From NCBI GenBank assembly GCA_963771655.1, contig CAVYUG010000009.1:310001-374000 (forward strand): a stretch of 64,000 nt of DNA. Reading direction: 5' to 3'. The notes under the pieces were generated by a model. It ran no database searches, was not told the DNA's origin, and worked only from the letters and a program-made list of their open reading frames with translations. The position numbers and the translations under genes are program-made. Positions 1 through 8,540 of this stretch are shown here, piece by piece (position 1 is the stretch's first letter; each line of letters starts with the position of its first letter). This DNA comes from JAWVFM01 sp963771655. Lineage in GTDB: Bacteria > Actinomycetota > Thermoleophilia > Solirubrobacterales > 70-9.

Positions 1-701
1 CCGAGGCCGAAGAAGAGGAGCGCCCACTCGAACTTGGGGATCCCCGGCACCGAGCTCGAGACGCCGGTGCGCAGGGCGGAGTTGTTCGGAACGAGCGAGT
101 AGGCGAGATCGTTCCAGGTGATGATCGGGACGATCGTGTCGAGGCGCGGGGTCGAGGCGGCCGCCGCGAACTGGACCTGGCCTCCGTAGGAGCCGCCGAT
201 CATCCCGACCCGCGGGTCGTGATCGTAGTGACGGCCGTTGACTGCCCTGCGGTCGTGCACCACGTAGTTGACCCGAGCCCCGTCCTTGGAGCGCCCACCT
301 CCACCCAGGAACCGGATCAGCTGGGCCGCAGCGCGGCCGTCCCAGGCAGGATCATCGAGCTCGATCTTGCAGCCCGACCCACCGAAGCCGAGGCCGGAGT
401 AGGAGAGCACGACGTAGCCGCGGTGCGCGAACGCGAGCGCCTCGTCCTTCTGGTCGTCCTTCGAGCCGCCGAAGCCGTTGGTGGTGAGAATGGCCGGCGC
501 CGGGTGGCGGCGCGTGGCCGAGCGCGGGCGGTAGAGGTCACCGACCACGTCGCAGTGCGTTGAGCGGCCGGGCCCGACCCGCGTGTCGAAGTGCAGGGTC
601 CGAACGGTGACCGGCTGACCGGCGGCCTGTGCTGGCCCGGCGCCCGCCAGCGCGAGGAGCGCCGCGGCGAGCAGCCCGATTGAAACAATCCGGTGCGTCA
701 T
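1..701 (-). CDS. Secreted S15/CocE-like alpha/beta hydrolase (partial, runs off left edge)
   Basis: The minus-strand frame starts at an ATG whose complement ends at base 701 and is open to the window edge, so only about 233 N-terminal residues are visible. Residues 1-28 form a signal peptide (hydrophobic LLAAALLALAG, then AQA-AG cleavage-like site), so the enzyme is probably exported. The mature part has an alpha/beta hydrolase start: a TTNGFGGSK strand-loop, then GMIGGSYGG with the nucleophile Ser near residue 171, as in X-Pro dipeptidyl-peptidase/CocE (S15) proteins. The acid and His of the triad lie outside the window. Substrate unknown; peptidase or esterase both fit. It diverges from the SCO1 gene. 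Confidence 0.75.
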   Translation of the reverse strand, partial: MTHRIVSIGLLAAALLALAGAGPAQAAGQPVTVRTLHFDTRVGPGRSTHCDVVGDLYRPRSATRRHPAPAILTTNGFGGSKDDQKDEALAFAHRGYVVLSYSGLGFGGSGCKIELDDPAWDGRAAAQLIRFLGGGGRSKDGARVNYVVHDRRAVNGRHYDHDPRVGMIGGSYGGQVQFAAAASTPRLDTIVPIITWNDLAYSLVPNNSALRTGVSSSVPGIPKFEWALLFFGL

Positions 702-752
702 CCGTACCCCGGACCGGATTATGGTCGTGAGCCCCCGAACGATGCGCCGGTT

Positions 753-774
753 CGGAGCGGCTCTGGCCGCTCCG
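753..774. promoter_or_regulatory. Perfect 9-bp inverted repeat in divergent promoter region
   Basis: CGGAGCGGC, loop TCTG, GCCGCTCCG. It lies between the divergently transcribed hydrolase (start 701) and SCO1 gene (start 817), so it cannot terminate either one. It may be an operator or a 5'-leader hairpin of the SCO1 transcript. Function not shown by the sequence. Confidence 0.35.
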
Positions 775-816
775 TGAAGGCGTCTCTTTACACTCGATTC
801 AGGGACCACGCGTGTA

Positions 817-1446
817 ATGGGCGTATCGATGCGACGCGGATCGGCACTCATAGGCGGGGCGGCAGCCCTCGTCGCGCTCACGCTTGGCGCGTGCGGCGGG
901 TCGAGCGGCGGCGGTGATCCCGCCAAGCCCGACTTCGCCGGCGGCATCGCGACGCCGCAGATCGCGGCGCCGCCCCTGAAGCTCGACGACTCGGTCGGCC
1001 AGCCGGTCAACATCGACGACTACCGCGGCAAGGCGGTGCTCGTCACCTTCATCTACACGCACTGCCCCGACATCTGTCCACTCATCGTCGGCCACCTGCA
1101 CGCGGCGCTCGGCAAGCTCGGCGCGGACGCCGACAAGTTCCAGATCATCGCCGTCTCGGTCGACCCCAAGGGCGACACGCCCACGACGGTGAGGAAGTTC
1201 CTCGCCGACCACCAGATGACCGGGAAGATGAAGTACCTCATCGGCTCGCGCCCGCAGCTCGAGCGCACCTGGAAGGCGTGGCACATCAGGGCCGCCTCGA
1301 CGCCCACGAAGAACGACCCCGACGCCGTGGAGCACTCGGCGCTGATCTACGGCATCAACGGCTCCGGCAAGATCACGACGATCTACCCGGCGAATTTCAA
1401 GCCGCAGACGATCGTCCACGACGTGCCGCTGCTCGCCTCCGAGTAG
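817..1446 (+). CDS. SCO1/SenC-family copper-binding lipoprotein
   Basis: 209 residues. The N-terminus has a lipoprotein signal (lipobox LGAC, Cys 26) followed by a Gly/Ser linker. The thioredoxin-fold SCO domain carries the CPDIC copper/thiol motif (Cys 83 and Cys 87) and the distal His near residue 173 (VEHSALIY). Family role: copper delivery and thiol redox control in assembly of the CuA site of cytochrome c oxidase, at the outer face of the membrane. An alternative start is ATG 829, which keeps the signal. It is followed with no gap, in the same frame, by a TlpA-like thioredoxin module after the TAG at 1444-1446. Confidence 0.9.
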   Translation: MGVSMRRGSALIGGAAALVALTLGACGGSSGGGDPAKPDFAGGIATPQIAAPPLKLDDSVGQPVNIDDYRGKAVLVTFIYTHCPDICPLIVGHLHAALGKLGADADKFQIIAVSVDPKGDTPTTVRKFLADHQMTGKMKYLIGSRPQLERTWKAWHIRAASTPTKNDPDAVEHSALIYGINGSGKITTIYPANFKPQTIVHDVPLLASE

Positions 1447-1587
1447 CCCATCGGCCGTCGAGGTGTCATAGCCGCGGTCGCCGTCCTCGCGGTTGGCGGG
1501 GCGGTTGCCGTCGAGCTCCTGAGCGGCAGCGCCAGCGGGGGCCGTGCGGCTCCCACGCTCCCGCGCACGACTCTCGTCGGCAAGCCG

Positions 1588-1944
1588 GTGACCCTCGCGG
1601 AGTTGCGCGGTCATCCGGCCGCGGTCAACTTCTTCGCGAGCTGGTGCGAGCCGTGCAAGAAGGAGGCCCCCAGCCTCGAGGCGCTCTCACGGAGCCTGCC
1701 GAATGGGACGCATCTCGTCGGCGTGGCCTGGAACGACGGCCGCTCCGCGGCGCGCGGGTTCGTCCACCGCTACGGGTGGCGCTTCCCGACGCTGTTCGAC
1801 ACGAACGGCTCGGCCGGCGACCGCTACGGGATCCAGGGCCTCCCAACCACCTTCATCGTCGGCTCCGACGGCCGCATCGAGGACGTGCTTCGCGGGCCGC
1901 AGGACGCCGGAACGGTCCGCCGCGAGCTCGCGCAGGCCGGCTAG
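1588..1944 (+). CDS. TlpA/ResA-like thiol-disulfide oxidoreductase (start unclear)
   Basis: Thioredoxin-like domain with the redox motif WCEPCKKE, a cis-Pro region (GLPTTFIV) and the FxASWC strand typical of TlpA/ResA/DsbE. The first canonical start is GTG 1588. The frame stays open upstream to the TAG that ends the SCO1 gene, and codons 1447-1587 encode a plausible membrane anchor (GVIAAVAVLAVGGAVAV) plus linker. That stretch contains no ATG, GTG or TTG, so the exported form would need a non-canonical start (ATC 1450 or CTG), readthrough of the TAG, or correction of a sequence error. Likely job with SCO1: thiol reduction for cytochrome oxidase or cytochrome c assembly. Confidence 0.7.
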   Translation: MTLAELRGHPAAVNFFASWCEPCKKEAPSLEALSRSLPNGTHLVGVAWNDGRSAARGFVHRYGWRFPTLFDTNGSAGDRYGIQGLPTTFIVGSDGRIEDVLRGPQDAGTVRRELAQAG

Positions 1945-2013
1945 CCGAGCTCAGGCCGCTGCGGCCCCGGCGCTATCGACGCCGGCCGGCCGAACGCCGC
2001 TATCGCGCGCCCC

Positions 2014-2292
2014 TCAACCGCCCGACCGACGAATGCGCTGCCACAGCGACGGAGGACGCGGTTGTGTCGCGGCCCACTCCTCTCGCGTCAGCAGGCGGCC
2101 CGCGGCGCGCTCGGCGCCCACGCACTCCGTGTGTGCGTGGCGACGGCGGGTCGCGTCGCCCTCGGGCGCGATCAGCACGTGGTCCGTCGCCGATAGGAGG
2201 TGCCGTCCACAGAACGGGCAGCGATAGGTGGTGGGCTTTCGGTTGCGCGCCGGGCGAAGGAGCCACCAGCGCGCGCGGGGTGGCACGGCCAC
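2014..2292 (-). CDS. Small zinc-ribbon-like protein
   Basis: 92 residues from GTG 2292, which follows the stop of the beta-lactamase-like gene by 5 bases; GTG 2286 is an alternative. The visible feature is YRCPFCGRHL, followed about 30 residues later by a His/Cys pair (RRHAHTECVG), which would make a CxxC...HxxxC zinc site. The C-terminus is basic (LWQRIRRSGG). I do not recognise a named family. The gene is probably co-transcribed with the upstream hydrolase. Function unknown; a small zinc-binding regulator or structural protein is possible. Confidence 0.5.
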   Translation of the reverse strand: MAVPPRARWWLLRPARNRKPTTYRCPFCGRHLLSATDHVLIAPEGDATRRRHAHTECVGAERAAGRLLTREEWAATQPRPPSLWQRIRRSGG

Positions 2293-2297
2293 GCGTC

Positions 2298-3608
2298 TCA
2301 GCTCGTGGTCGGGAAGGCGAGCGCGGACTCGGTGGTCCGCGGCGCCTCGGAGCCGATTCGGCGGGTGACCCCCCAGAGGCTCGGGAGCTCCGGGTAGAGC
2401 ACCGGCTTGCCGCTCGTGATCAGTCCAGCCGAGATTCCCCGCTCGGGATCGGCCCATCCGAGGATGTTCGTGAACCCGAGGTGGCCGAAGGCGAGCTCGG
2501 TATCCGGCCCATAGAGGCTCAGGAGCCTCGCGCCGAGGATGAAGCCGAGGCCGTATCGGGCCGGGAAGCCGAGCGTAAAGTCCACCTCGCGGTAGGACTG
2601 CTCGGTCAAGGCACGGCGGATCGTCCGCGGCTGCAGCACCCGCACCCCGTCGAGCTCGCCCCCGCACCGCAACAGCTCGTAAAAGCGCGACAGCTCGTTG
2701 GCCGTCGTCACCGTGTTCGCCGCCGGGATGATCGCGGTGAGGAACCGCGGATCGTTCGACAGGCGGGTGACCTCGTCCGGCGGCCGTCCGAGGGCCCGCT
2801 GGAGGAGGGTCGAGAGCGGCGGAACCACCGGCGCGCCGGTCGGATAGGCGAGCGCCACCTCCTGCACGTCCTCCGCCGCGACGCCGAAGTTGGTCCATCG
2901 GAACCCGAGCGGCTCGAGGACCTTCTCCGCGAGCACCGTGCGGATGTCCTTTCCGGTCACGCGCTTCACGATCTCGCCGACGATGAAGCCGCCCGAGATC
3001 GCGTGGTAGGCGAGCATCTTGCCCGGGCGGCTCGCCGGCTCCGCGTCGCAGATCACCTGGCAGATGTAGTCGGGGTCGCTCGCGTTCTCGAGGTCGAGGG
3101 CATCGCCCGGGAGGTTGGCGACGCCCGCGCGGTGCGACAGGACGTGAGCGATCGTGATCACGTCCTTGCCGTGGCTGCCGTACTCCGGGATGTACTCGGC
3201 CACCCGATCGGCGAGGTGGATCGCCCCCTCCTCGTCGAGGATGTGGGCGACCGTCGCGGCAACCGCTTTCGAGGCCGAGTAGATGACGAAGGGGGTGGCC
3301 GGGGTGGCAGGCACCCGCTCGGTCCCGTCGCTCTCCGCCGGCCCGTTGCCTCGGGCGTGACCGATCGCTCGGTCGAGGACCACGACGCCCTCGCGGCGGA
3401 GGCAGAGCGTGATGGCCGGGTGCACGCCGCTGCGATAGAGCCGCTCGACCGAGGACCAGACCGCCTCGACACCATCGCGCGTCATGCCGCCCTCGGCCGG
3501 ATCGGCCTCCTCCCCCACGGTCGTGAGCGGCTCGAGGTCCTTCGGCACGTCGATCCGCCGCAGCGGGTCCGGGATCAGCGGCAGCTTGGGGATTCCGAGC
3601 CTTGGCAC
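2298..3608 (-). CDS. Beta-lactamase-fold serine hydrolase (class C / EstB-like)
   Basis: About 436 residues from GTG 3608; an upstream in-frame TTG at 3641 is also possible but lacks a ribosome binding site. The SxxK motif (SASK, near residue 111) sits in a typical class C context (PFVIYSASKAVAAT). YHAISGG takes the place of the YxN motif, and HLGFTN near the C-terminus is at the KTG-box position, where esterase-type members often have HxG. No signal peptide is evident, so a cytoplasmic esterase or peptidase-like hydrolase is more likely than an antibiotic resistance enzyme. It diverges from the kinase gene. Confidence 0.8.
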   Translation of the reverse strand: MPRLGIPKLPLIPDPLRRIDVPKDLEPLTTVGEEADPAEGGMTRDGVEAVWSSVERLYRSGVHPAITLCLRREGVVVLDRAIGHARGNGPAESDGTERVPATPATPFVIYSASKAVAATVAHILDEEGAIHLADRVAEYIPEYGSHGKDVITIAHVLSHRAGVANLPGDALDLENASDPDYICQVICDAEPASRPGKMLAYHAISGGFIVGEIVKRVTGKDIRTVLAEKVLEPLGFRWTNFGVAAEDVQEVALAYPTGAPVVPPLSTLLQRALGRPPDEVTRLSNDPRFLTAIIPAANTVTTANELSRFYELLRCGGELDGVRVLQPRTIRRALTEQSYREVDFTLGFPARYGLGFILGARLLSLYGPDTELAFGHLGFTNILGWADPERGISAGLITSGKPVLYPELPSLWGVTRRIGSEAPRTTESALAFPTTS

Positions 3609-3667
3609 GGTGCGGCACGGTACCCGCTGGGTGATTGACAAACAGCAGACGGGGTAGCCGATCCCGG

Positions 3668-5245
3668 ATGAAGGCGAATGGGGGCTCGCCAGTCGTCGCG
3701 GGGCGCTACAACGTCCGCGAGCGAATCGGCACCGGCGGCACGGCGACCGTGCTGCTGGCCGAGGATCGCGTGCTGCGCCGCCGCGTGGCCGTGAAGCGCC
3801 TCCGCCAGGGCGGCTCGGAGGAGCAGCGCAGGCGGATCGTTCGAGAGGCCCGGCTCGGCGCGGCCCTGAGCCACCCCGGCTTGGCGACCATCTTCGACGT
3901 GATCGATACCGAGGACGACACCCTGGTCATCATGGAATACGTCGAGGGCCGGCCGCTGTCGGAGCTGATCGGCGACGAGGGTCTCGAGCCCGAGCGGGTG
4001 GTCGACGTCCTTCGGCCGGTCGCGGCCGCCCTCGATTACGCGCACGGCCACGGCGTCGTGCACCGCGACGTCAAGCCATCGAACATCCTCATCGCCGATG
4101 ACGGCACCGTCAAGCTCGTCGACCTCGGCGCCGCAACGGCGCCGGAGGCGACCCGGATCACGGCCGAGAACAACGTGGTCGGCACACTCGCTTACCTCGC
4201 CCCGGAGCGGCTGAAGGGTGGCGATCGAAGCGGTCGCGAGGCCGACATCTATTCGCTCGGGGCGACGGCGTTCGAGGCGCTGTCCGGCGCGCCACCGGTC
4301 GCGGCGGCAACGGTCGCCGAAGCGGTGGCCGAGACCGCGCGCGGCGCGGCGCCGGACATCCGCGACCGCTGGCCCGAGGCCACGGCCGGACTTGCCCGCA
4401 CGCTTCAGCGGGCGATGGACCCGGACCGCAACCGCCGCCAGCCGACCGCGGCACAGCTCGTGGCCGACATCGAGGCGACGCAGGTCCAGCCTGAGCGCCC
4501 GGAGACCGAGACCATGCCGCTGGCCGCCGCGAACGGCGGGTCGGGCGCCGCCACCGGCACGGAGCGCCCACGGGTCTTGGGCCGGCCCACCGGCGGGCGC
4601 ACCCCGTGGATCGCCGTCGCAGCTCTCGTCGGCGTCGCCCTCGCGACGGTGCTTGCCGTTGCCCTCGCGGGCGGCGGCGGAAGCTCGCCGTCGGGCACGT
4701 CCGCGAGCTCCCACAACGGTGGCGGCGCTCACCACCACGGCGCCCGCGCCGCTCGGCCTGCGCATCGCGACTCGGGGGCCACCACCGGGGGCGGCGCCGT
4801 GACGACCACGAGCCCCACGTCATCGGCCGCGAGCGCCCCGGCGACCGGGGCGACGCTCGGCGCCCAGCTCAACGACCAGGGGTATTCGCTGATCCAAAGC
4901 GGCGACTACGCCGACGCCGTTCCGGTCCTGCGGCGCGCCGTGGCCGCATTCCCGCCGGGCACGACCGACATCCGATACGCCTACGCGCTCTTCAACCTCG
5001 GCCACGCGCTGCGCCTGGCGGGCGACCCCGCGGCGGCGATCCCCATCCTGGAGCAGCGCCTCGAGATCCCCGACCAGACCGACGTGGTGCAGCGCGAGCT
5101 CGACGCGGCGCGGGCCGCGCTCGCCGGTCCGGAGCCGGGAAAGCCGGAGCCGGCCAAGCCCCCGAAACCCAAGGAGCACGGCCCCCCCGGCCGCGAGGGG
5201 AAGCCGGGTCACGAGCCGCCGGGGCAGCTCAAGAAGGGCGACTGA
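3668..5245 (+). CDS. Receptor-type Ser/Thr protein kinase (PknB family) with TPR ectodomain
   Basis: 525 residues from ATG 3668; an in-frame TTG at 3635 would add 11 residues. Kinase domain about 14-275: Gly-rich loop IGTGGTATV, Lys 43 in VAVKRL, HRDVKPSN (catalytic Asp 134), and DLG (Asp 152) in place of DFG. After a Pro/Glu linker comes one membrane helix (about 313-336), a low-complexity Ser/Gly/His stretch, then an extracellular part with TPR-like helices (NDQGYSLIQSGDYADAVPV and a second repeat). The C-terminal tail is Pro/Lys/Gly-rich. Typical actinobacterial STPKs carry PASTA or other sensor domains; a TPR ectodomain suggests sensing through protein contact. Confidence 0.9.
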   Translation: MKANGGSPVVAGRYNVRERIGTGGTATVLLAEDRVLRRRVAVKRLRQGGSEEQRRRIVREARLGAALSHPGLATIFDVIDTEDDTLVIMEYVEGRPLSELIGDEGLEPERVVDVLRPVAAALDYAHGHGVVHRDVKPSNILIADDGTVKLVDLGAATAPEATRITAENNVVGTLAYLAPERLKGGDRSGREADIYSLGATAFEALSGAPPVAAATVAEAVAETARGAAPDIRDRWPEATAGLARTLQRAMDPDRNRRQPTAAQLVADIEATQVQPERPETETMPLAAANGGSGAATGTERPRVLGRPTGGRTPWIAVAALVGVALATVLAVALAGGGGSSPSGTSASSHNGGGAHHHGARAARPAHRDSGATTGGGAVTTTSPTSSAASAPATGATLGAQLNDQGYSLIQSGDYADAVPVLRRAVAAFPPGTTDIRYAYALFNLGHALRLAGDPAAAIPILEQRLEIPDQTDVVQRELDAARAALAGPEPGKPEPAKPPKPKEHGPPGREGKPGHEPPGQLKKGD

Positions 5246-5246
5246 C

Positions 5247-6002
5247 CTACATCCGTCCCGCCTCGAGCAGGCGGCGCAGGAATCGCTGGGTCTCCGGACG
5301 CGTGGGCGCCTCGAGCACCTGCTCGGGCGGGCCCTGCTCGACGATGCCGCCCCCGTGGAGGAAGGCCACGGCGTCGGCCACCTCGCGCGCGAAGCTCATC
5401 TCGTGCGTCGCCAGCAGCATCGTCATGCCCGCCCCCTTCAGCTCGCGAATCGCCTCGAGCACCTCGCCCACGAGCTCGGGGTCGAGCGCGCTCGTGACCT
5501 CGTCGAGCAGCAGCGCACGCGGCCGCCCGGCGATCGCCCGGGCGATGGCGACCCGCTGCTGCTGGCCACCGGACAGATCGTCGGGACGGTCGTCCTCGCG
5601 ACCGGCGAGGCCGAACCGGCGCAGGAGCTCGCGGCCACGTTCGTCGGCCTCGGCCTTCGACACGCCAAGGGCGCGCACCGAGCCGAGCACGACGTTCTGA
5701 AGCGCGGTCAGATGCGGGAAGAGGTTGTAGGCCTGGAAGACGAGCCCGAGCCGCCGCCTGACCGGGACGGGCTCGACCGAGGGGTCGGTGATCACGTCGC
5801 CGTCGAGGAAGATGTCGCCGTCGTCGATCTCCTCGAGCAGGTCGACGCAGCGGAGGAGGGTCGACTTGCCCGACCCGGAGGCACCGATCAGCGCCACCGC
5901 CTGGTGCTCGCGGACCTCGAGGTCCACGCCTGTGAGGACGTCTCGATCGCCGAACGCCTTCGTGACGCCGCGGATCTCGATGACCGGGGCCGCGGTGCTC
6001 AT
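5247..6002 (-). CDS. Polar amino acid ABC transporter, ATP-binding protein (GlnQ-like)
   Basis: 251 residues. Walker A GASGSGKST (40-48), Q-loop in LVFQAYNLFPH, signature LSGGQQQR, Walker B ALLLDEVTSALD, and the H-loop His in LLATHEMSF. This set, with ATHEM, is characteristic of the GlnQ/HisP class that powers polar amino acid uptake. Its ATG overlaps the stop of the permease gene by 4 bases, so the two are translationally coupled. With the permease and the binding protein upstream it forms a complete importer transcribed leftward. Confidence 0.93.
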   Translation of the reverse strand: MSTAAPVIEIRGVTKAFGDRDVLTGVDLEVREHQAVALIGASGSGKSTLLRCVDLLEEIDDGDIFLDGDVITDPSVEPVPVRRRLGLVFQAYNLFPHLTALQNVVLGSVRALGVSKAEADERGRELLRRFGLAGREDDRPDDLSGGQQQRVAIARAIAGRPRALLLDEVTSALDPELVGEVLEAIRELKGAGMTMLLATHEMSFAREVADAVAFLHGGGIVEQGPPEQVLEAPTRPETQRFLRRLLEAGRM

Positions 6003-6847
6003 CCGATCGTTACCCCGCCGAGCCCGTACCGGTCGAGGAGCCGAGCGAGCGGCACCGTCACGGCGATGTAGAGAAGGGCCGCCGCGAGCAGAGGCGTGTA
6101 GTTGAACGTCTGCGCGGTGATCTCCTGGGCCGTCTCGAACGCCTCGCCGACGCCGAGGAGCGAGACGAGCGCCACGTCCTTCTGGAGCGCGATGAAGTCG
6201 TTTAGGAGCGGCGGGCCCACGCGCCGCACGGCTTGCGGCAGGATCACGCGGCCGAGGGCCTGGCCCTCGGTGAGCCCGATCGCCAGCGCCGCGTCGCGCT
6301 GGCCGCGATGCACGGAGTTGATCCCGGCCCGGTAGACCTCGGCGACGTAGGCGGCGTAGGAGAGGGTCAGCGCGATGCCGCCGAGGACGATCGGGTCCGT
6401 CGGCAGCCCGCTGAGCTCGAGGGCCGGAATTCCGAAGCCGACCAGGTACACGAGGAGGATCGTCGGGATCCCGCGGAAGAGGTCGGTGTAGATCGTTGCG
6501 ATCAACCGGACCGGGAAGAAGGCCGGCGAGCGGCTCGTGCGCACGAGCGCGATGACCAGCCCGAGGGCAAGGACGCAGAGCTCGACGATCACGAAGAGCT
6601 TGACGTCGAGCCAGAAGCCGTCGAGCACGTCCGGAAAGGCGTCCTTGAAGGCCGACCAGCTGAAGAAGGTGTCGCGAACGCTGGACCAGCCGGGGCTCGT
6701 CAGCACGAGCGCAGTGAGGCCACCGAGCACGAGGAGTGTCGAGGCCGCGGCGATCGCGATGGCTCGGCGCGCCCGTTGCCGCTTGGCCGCATCCCGCGCG
6801 GCGCGGCGGTCGACGGTGGCCTCGGCAGCGCTCACCGCCGCGACCAT
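5999..6847 (-). CDS. Polar amino acid ABC transporter, permease
   Basis: 282 residues. A charged N-terminal tail (AARDAAKRQRARR) is followed by one extra membrane helix and then the MetI-like permease core of about five helices. The EAA-type coupling loop is visible near the C-terminal third (EGQALGRVILPQAVRRVGPP). HisM/GlnP-type permeases assemble as dimers with two copies of the ATPase. The gene lies 267 bases downstream of the binding-protein gene and overlaps the ATPase gene by 4 bases. Confidence 0.92.
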   Translation of the reverse strand: MVAAVSAAEATVDRRAARDAAKRQRARRAIAIAAASTLLVLGGLTALVLTSPGWSSVRDTFFSWSAFKDAFPDVLDGFWLDVKLFVIVELCVLALGLVIALVRTSRSPAFFPVRLIATIYTDLFRGIPTILLVYLVGFGIPALELSGLPTDPIVLGGIALTLSYAAYVAEVYRAGINSVHRGQRDAALAIGLTEGQALGRVILPQAVRRVGPPLLNDFIALQKDVALVSLLGVGEAFETAQEITAQTFNYTPLLAAALLYIAVTVPLARLLDRYGLGGVTIG

Positions 6848-6930
6848 GACGCCCGCGGCGGACGGCTAGGGGCGGGCGGCGGCCTCGAGACGGTGACGTA
6901 CAGCCAGCCGGGTCAGGCGACGAGGGAGAT

Positions 6931-6949
6931 GACCCTCATGCGAGGGGTC
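6931..6949 (-). promoter_or_regulatory. Imperfect hairpin between binding-protein and permease genes
   Basis: Bases 6931-6937 (GACCCTC) can pair with 6942-6949 (GAGGGGTC) with one bulged base. The site lies in the 267-base spacer between the ABC binding-protein and permease genes. A stem here could attenuate downstream transcription or protect the upstream mRNA end, as in other importer operons that need excess binding protein. Nothing else gene-like is visible in the spacer. Confidence 0.25.
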
Positions 6950-7114
6950 GCCTTTGGCGCCTTATGGGTGTATACCACGCGAAAAAGCGCCAAGCCGGGG
7001 TCGTTTTCGCCGCCCGCACCGGTCCCTCGCCCTCCCTAACCAGCCTCCGACATCGCCGTAGGGGGGCGCTGCGGAAGGGGCGGGTCGCGACGGCCTGCAG
7101 CCGGCCCTAGGGGG

Positions 7115-7966
7115 CTAGCGCAGAAGCGGTGCGTTGGCGGCCTGGCTCATCCACTGATCGGTGATCTGCTTCAGGTCGCCGCTCGAATGGAGCTCGTCGA
7201 TTGCCCCGTTGACGCAGTTCGTGAGCGGTGAGTCCTTGGCCAGCACCGCACCCCACTTGTCGCCGCCCGGGGCCGGGAACTGGCCGACGATCGTCGCCTG
7301 GGGGACCTGCGCGGCGGTGAGGTAGAGCGCCGTCGGCAGGTCGACCACGACGGCGTCGACCTGCTTCGTCTTGAGCGCGCTCACGACGTCGTTCGACGTC
7401 TGGAAGACCCGTGGCTCGGTGCTCGGCTGGATCTCGGCGTTGACGGCGTCGAGGCTCGTCGTCCCGATCTGGACCCCGATCGTCGAGCTCTCGAGGTCAG
7501 CGAGGCTCGTCGCCTTGGCCGCGTCGGTGCCTGGAAGCGCCACGACCGCCTGGTTCGCCTCGTAGTAGGGGTTGGAGAAGTCGACCTGCTCGGCGCGAGC
7601 CGGCGTGATCGAGATCTGGTTGACGTCGAAGTCGAAGTCCTTCGGCCCCGGCGCGAACGACGCGTTGAAGGGAACGGTGGTCCACTTCACCTCGGAGGGC
7701 TTGAAGCCGAGCTGGTCGCCGATCGCGTAGGCAACTGCGCTCTCGAAGCCCTTGCCGTTGGTCGGGTCGTTGTCCTCGAAATAGGGTGGGTATGCGGGCT
7801 TGCTGGTGGCGACGGTCAGCTCGCCCTTCGAGACGGTGTCGAGCTTCGACTTCTGGCAGCTCGCCCCCGTCGACGCCGACGTGTCCTCCGACGAGCTCGA
7901 CGACCCGCAGCCGGCGAGGAGCACGGCGGCGACGACGAGGGCGGTTGAGGCTCGGAGGGCGGACAC
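7115..7966 (-). CDS. Polar amino acid ABC transporter, substrate-binding lipoprotein
   Basis: About 283 residues from GTG 7966, chosen because it puts a lipoprotein signal at the N-terminus (VVAAVLLAGC, then Ser/Thr linker); the frame is open further upstream but those codons look like shadow of the neighbour. Family 3 solute-binding features: GELTVATSKPAYPPY at the start of lobe 1, FDFDVNQISITPAR, and VDFSNPYYEANQAVV before the second lobe. The partner genes downstream make an amino acid importer; substrate specificity cannot be read from the sequence. Confidence 0.9.
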   Translation of the reverse strand: MSALRASTALVVAAVLLAGCGSSSSSEDTSASTGASCQKSKLDTVSKGELTVATSKPAYPPYFEDNDPTNGKGFESAVAYAIGDQLGFKPSEVKWTTVPFNASFAPGPKDFDFDVNQISITPARAEQVDFSNPYYEANQAVVALPGTDAAKATSLADLESSTIGVQIGTTSLDAVNAEIQPSTEPRVFQTSNDVVSALKTKQVDAVVVDLPTALYLTAAQVPQATIVGQFPAPGGDKWGAVLAKDSPLTNCVNGAIDELHSSGDLKQITDQWMSQAANAPLLR

Positions 7967-7997
7967 CTGGGGGCTGCGCCGAAGCGCGAGCGAAATC

Positions 7998-8501
7998 CTA
8001 GACGTTTGCCTCGCTCGCGGCGAGCGCGTCGGCCGCGGCATCGCGGCGGAAGGGCTCGAGCTCGGCGAGCTGGGTCTCGGCACGCTCGATCAGCCCGTCG
8101 AGGTCGAATTCCGCGAGCTCGGAAACATTCGCCTGCCGCAGGGACTGCCAGAGGCTGAGCTTGCCGTTGATCCCGAGATGCAGGCCCTCCAGCTCGACGA
8201 GCCGCGAGAGCGGTGAGTAGCCGAGGACCTGGCCGTTCAGCTTCAGGCGGCCCGCCTTCTCCGCGAGCCATCCGCCGGTGACCTTGATCCGGCTGCGGCT
8301 CACCCCGAGCCGGTCCATCGCCTCGATGAGCGAGTCGCGGTCCTCCTCGATTTGACCGCGGAGCCGCTCGAGGAACGCGCCGAGAGGGGTCCCCTCGTTG
8401 CTTCCCGCCGCTCGCTTCGCCAGCTCGAGCCCGCCGGTCGACCCGGCGAGGTGATCGTTCAGGTAGATCGCGATGTAGTTCGACGACAGCTCCTCGAGCA
8501 C
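7998..8501 (-). CDS. Conserved helical protein of unknown function, ferritin-like
   Basis: 167 residues from GTG 8501. The sequence is almost entirely amphipathic helix with recurrent LEEL, LERL, LSEL patterns, and has no signal peptide, membrane helix or Cys. The length and four-helix spacing recall ferritin-like bundle proteins, but I see no clear di-iron ExxH pair, so a catalytic role is not supported. It lies immediately upstream of the amino acid binding-protein gene on the same strand. Family membership is uncertain. Confidence 0.6.
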   Translation of the reverse strand: MLEELSSNYIAIYLNDHLAGSTGGLELAKRAAGSNEGTPLGAFLERLRGQIEEDRDSLIEAMDRLGVSRSRIKVTGGWLAEKAGRLKLNGQVLGYSPLSRLVELEGLHLGINGKLSLWQSLRQANVSELAEFDLDGLIERAETQLAELEPFRRDAAADALAASEANV

Positions 8502-8540
8502 CCACCCAGCCTAGTCACGCGCCGCTAGGGTTGATGCCCG

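Noticed and set aside
1278..3638. A 786-codon open frame on the plus strand opposite the beta-lactamase-like gene
   Set aside because: It is Arg/Pro-rich without any motif, while the minus strand encodes a clear enzyme; it is a shadow of GC-rich codon bias.
4690..4840. Low-complexity His/Gly/Ser/Thr stretch in the kinase, considered as a repeat or second gene
   Set aside because: It is in frame between the membrane helix and TPRs and behaves as a linker.
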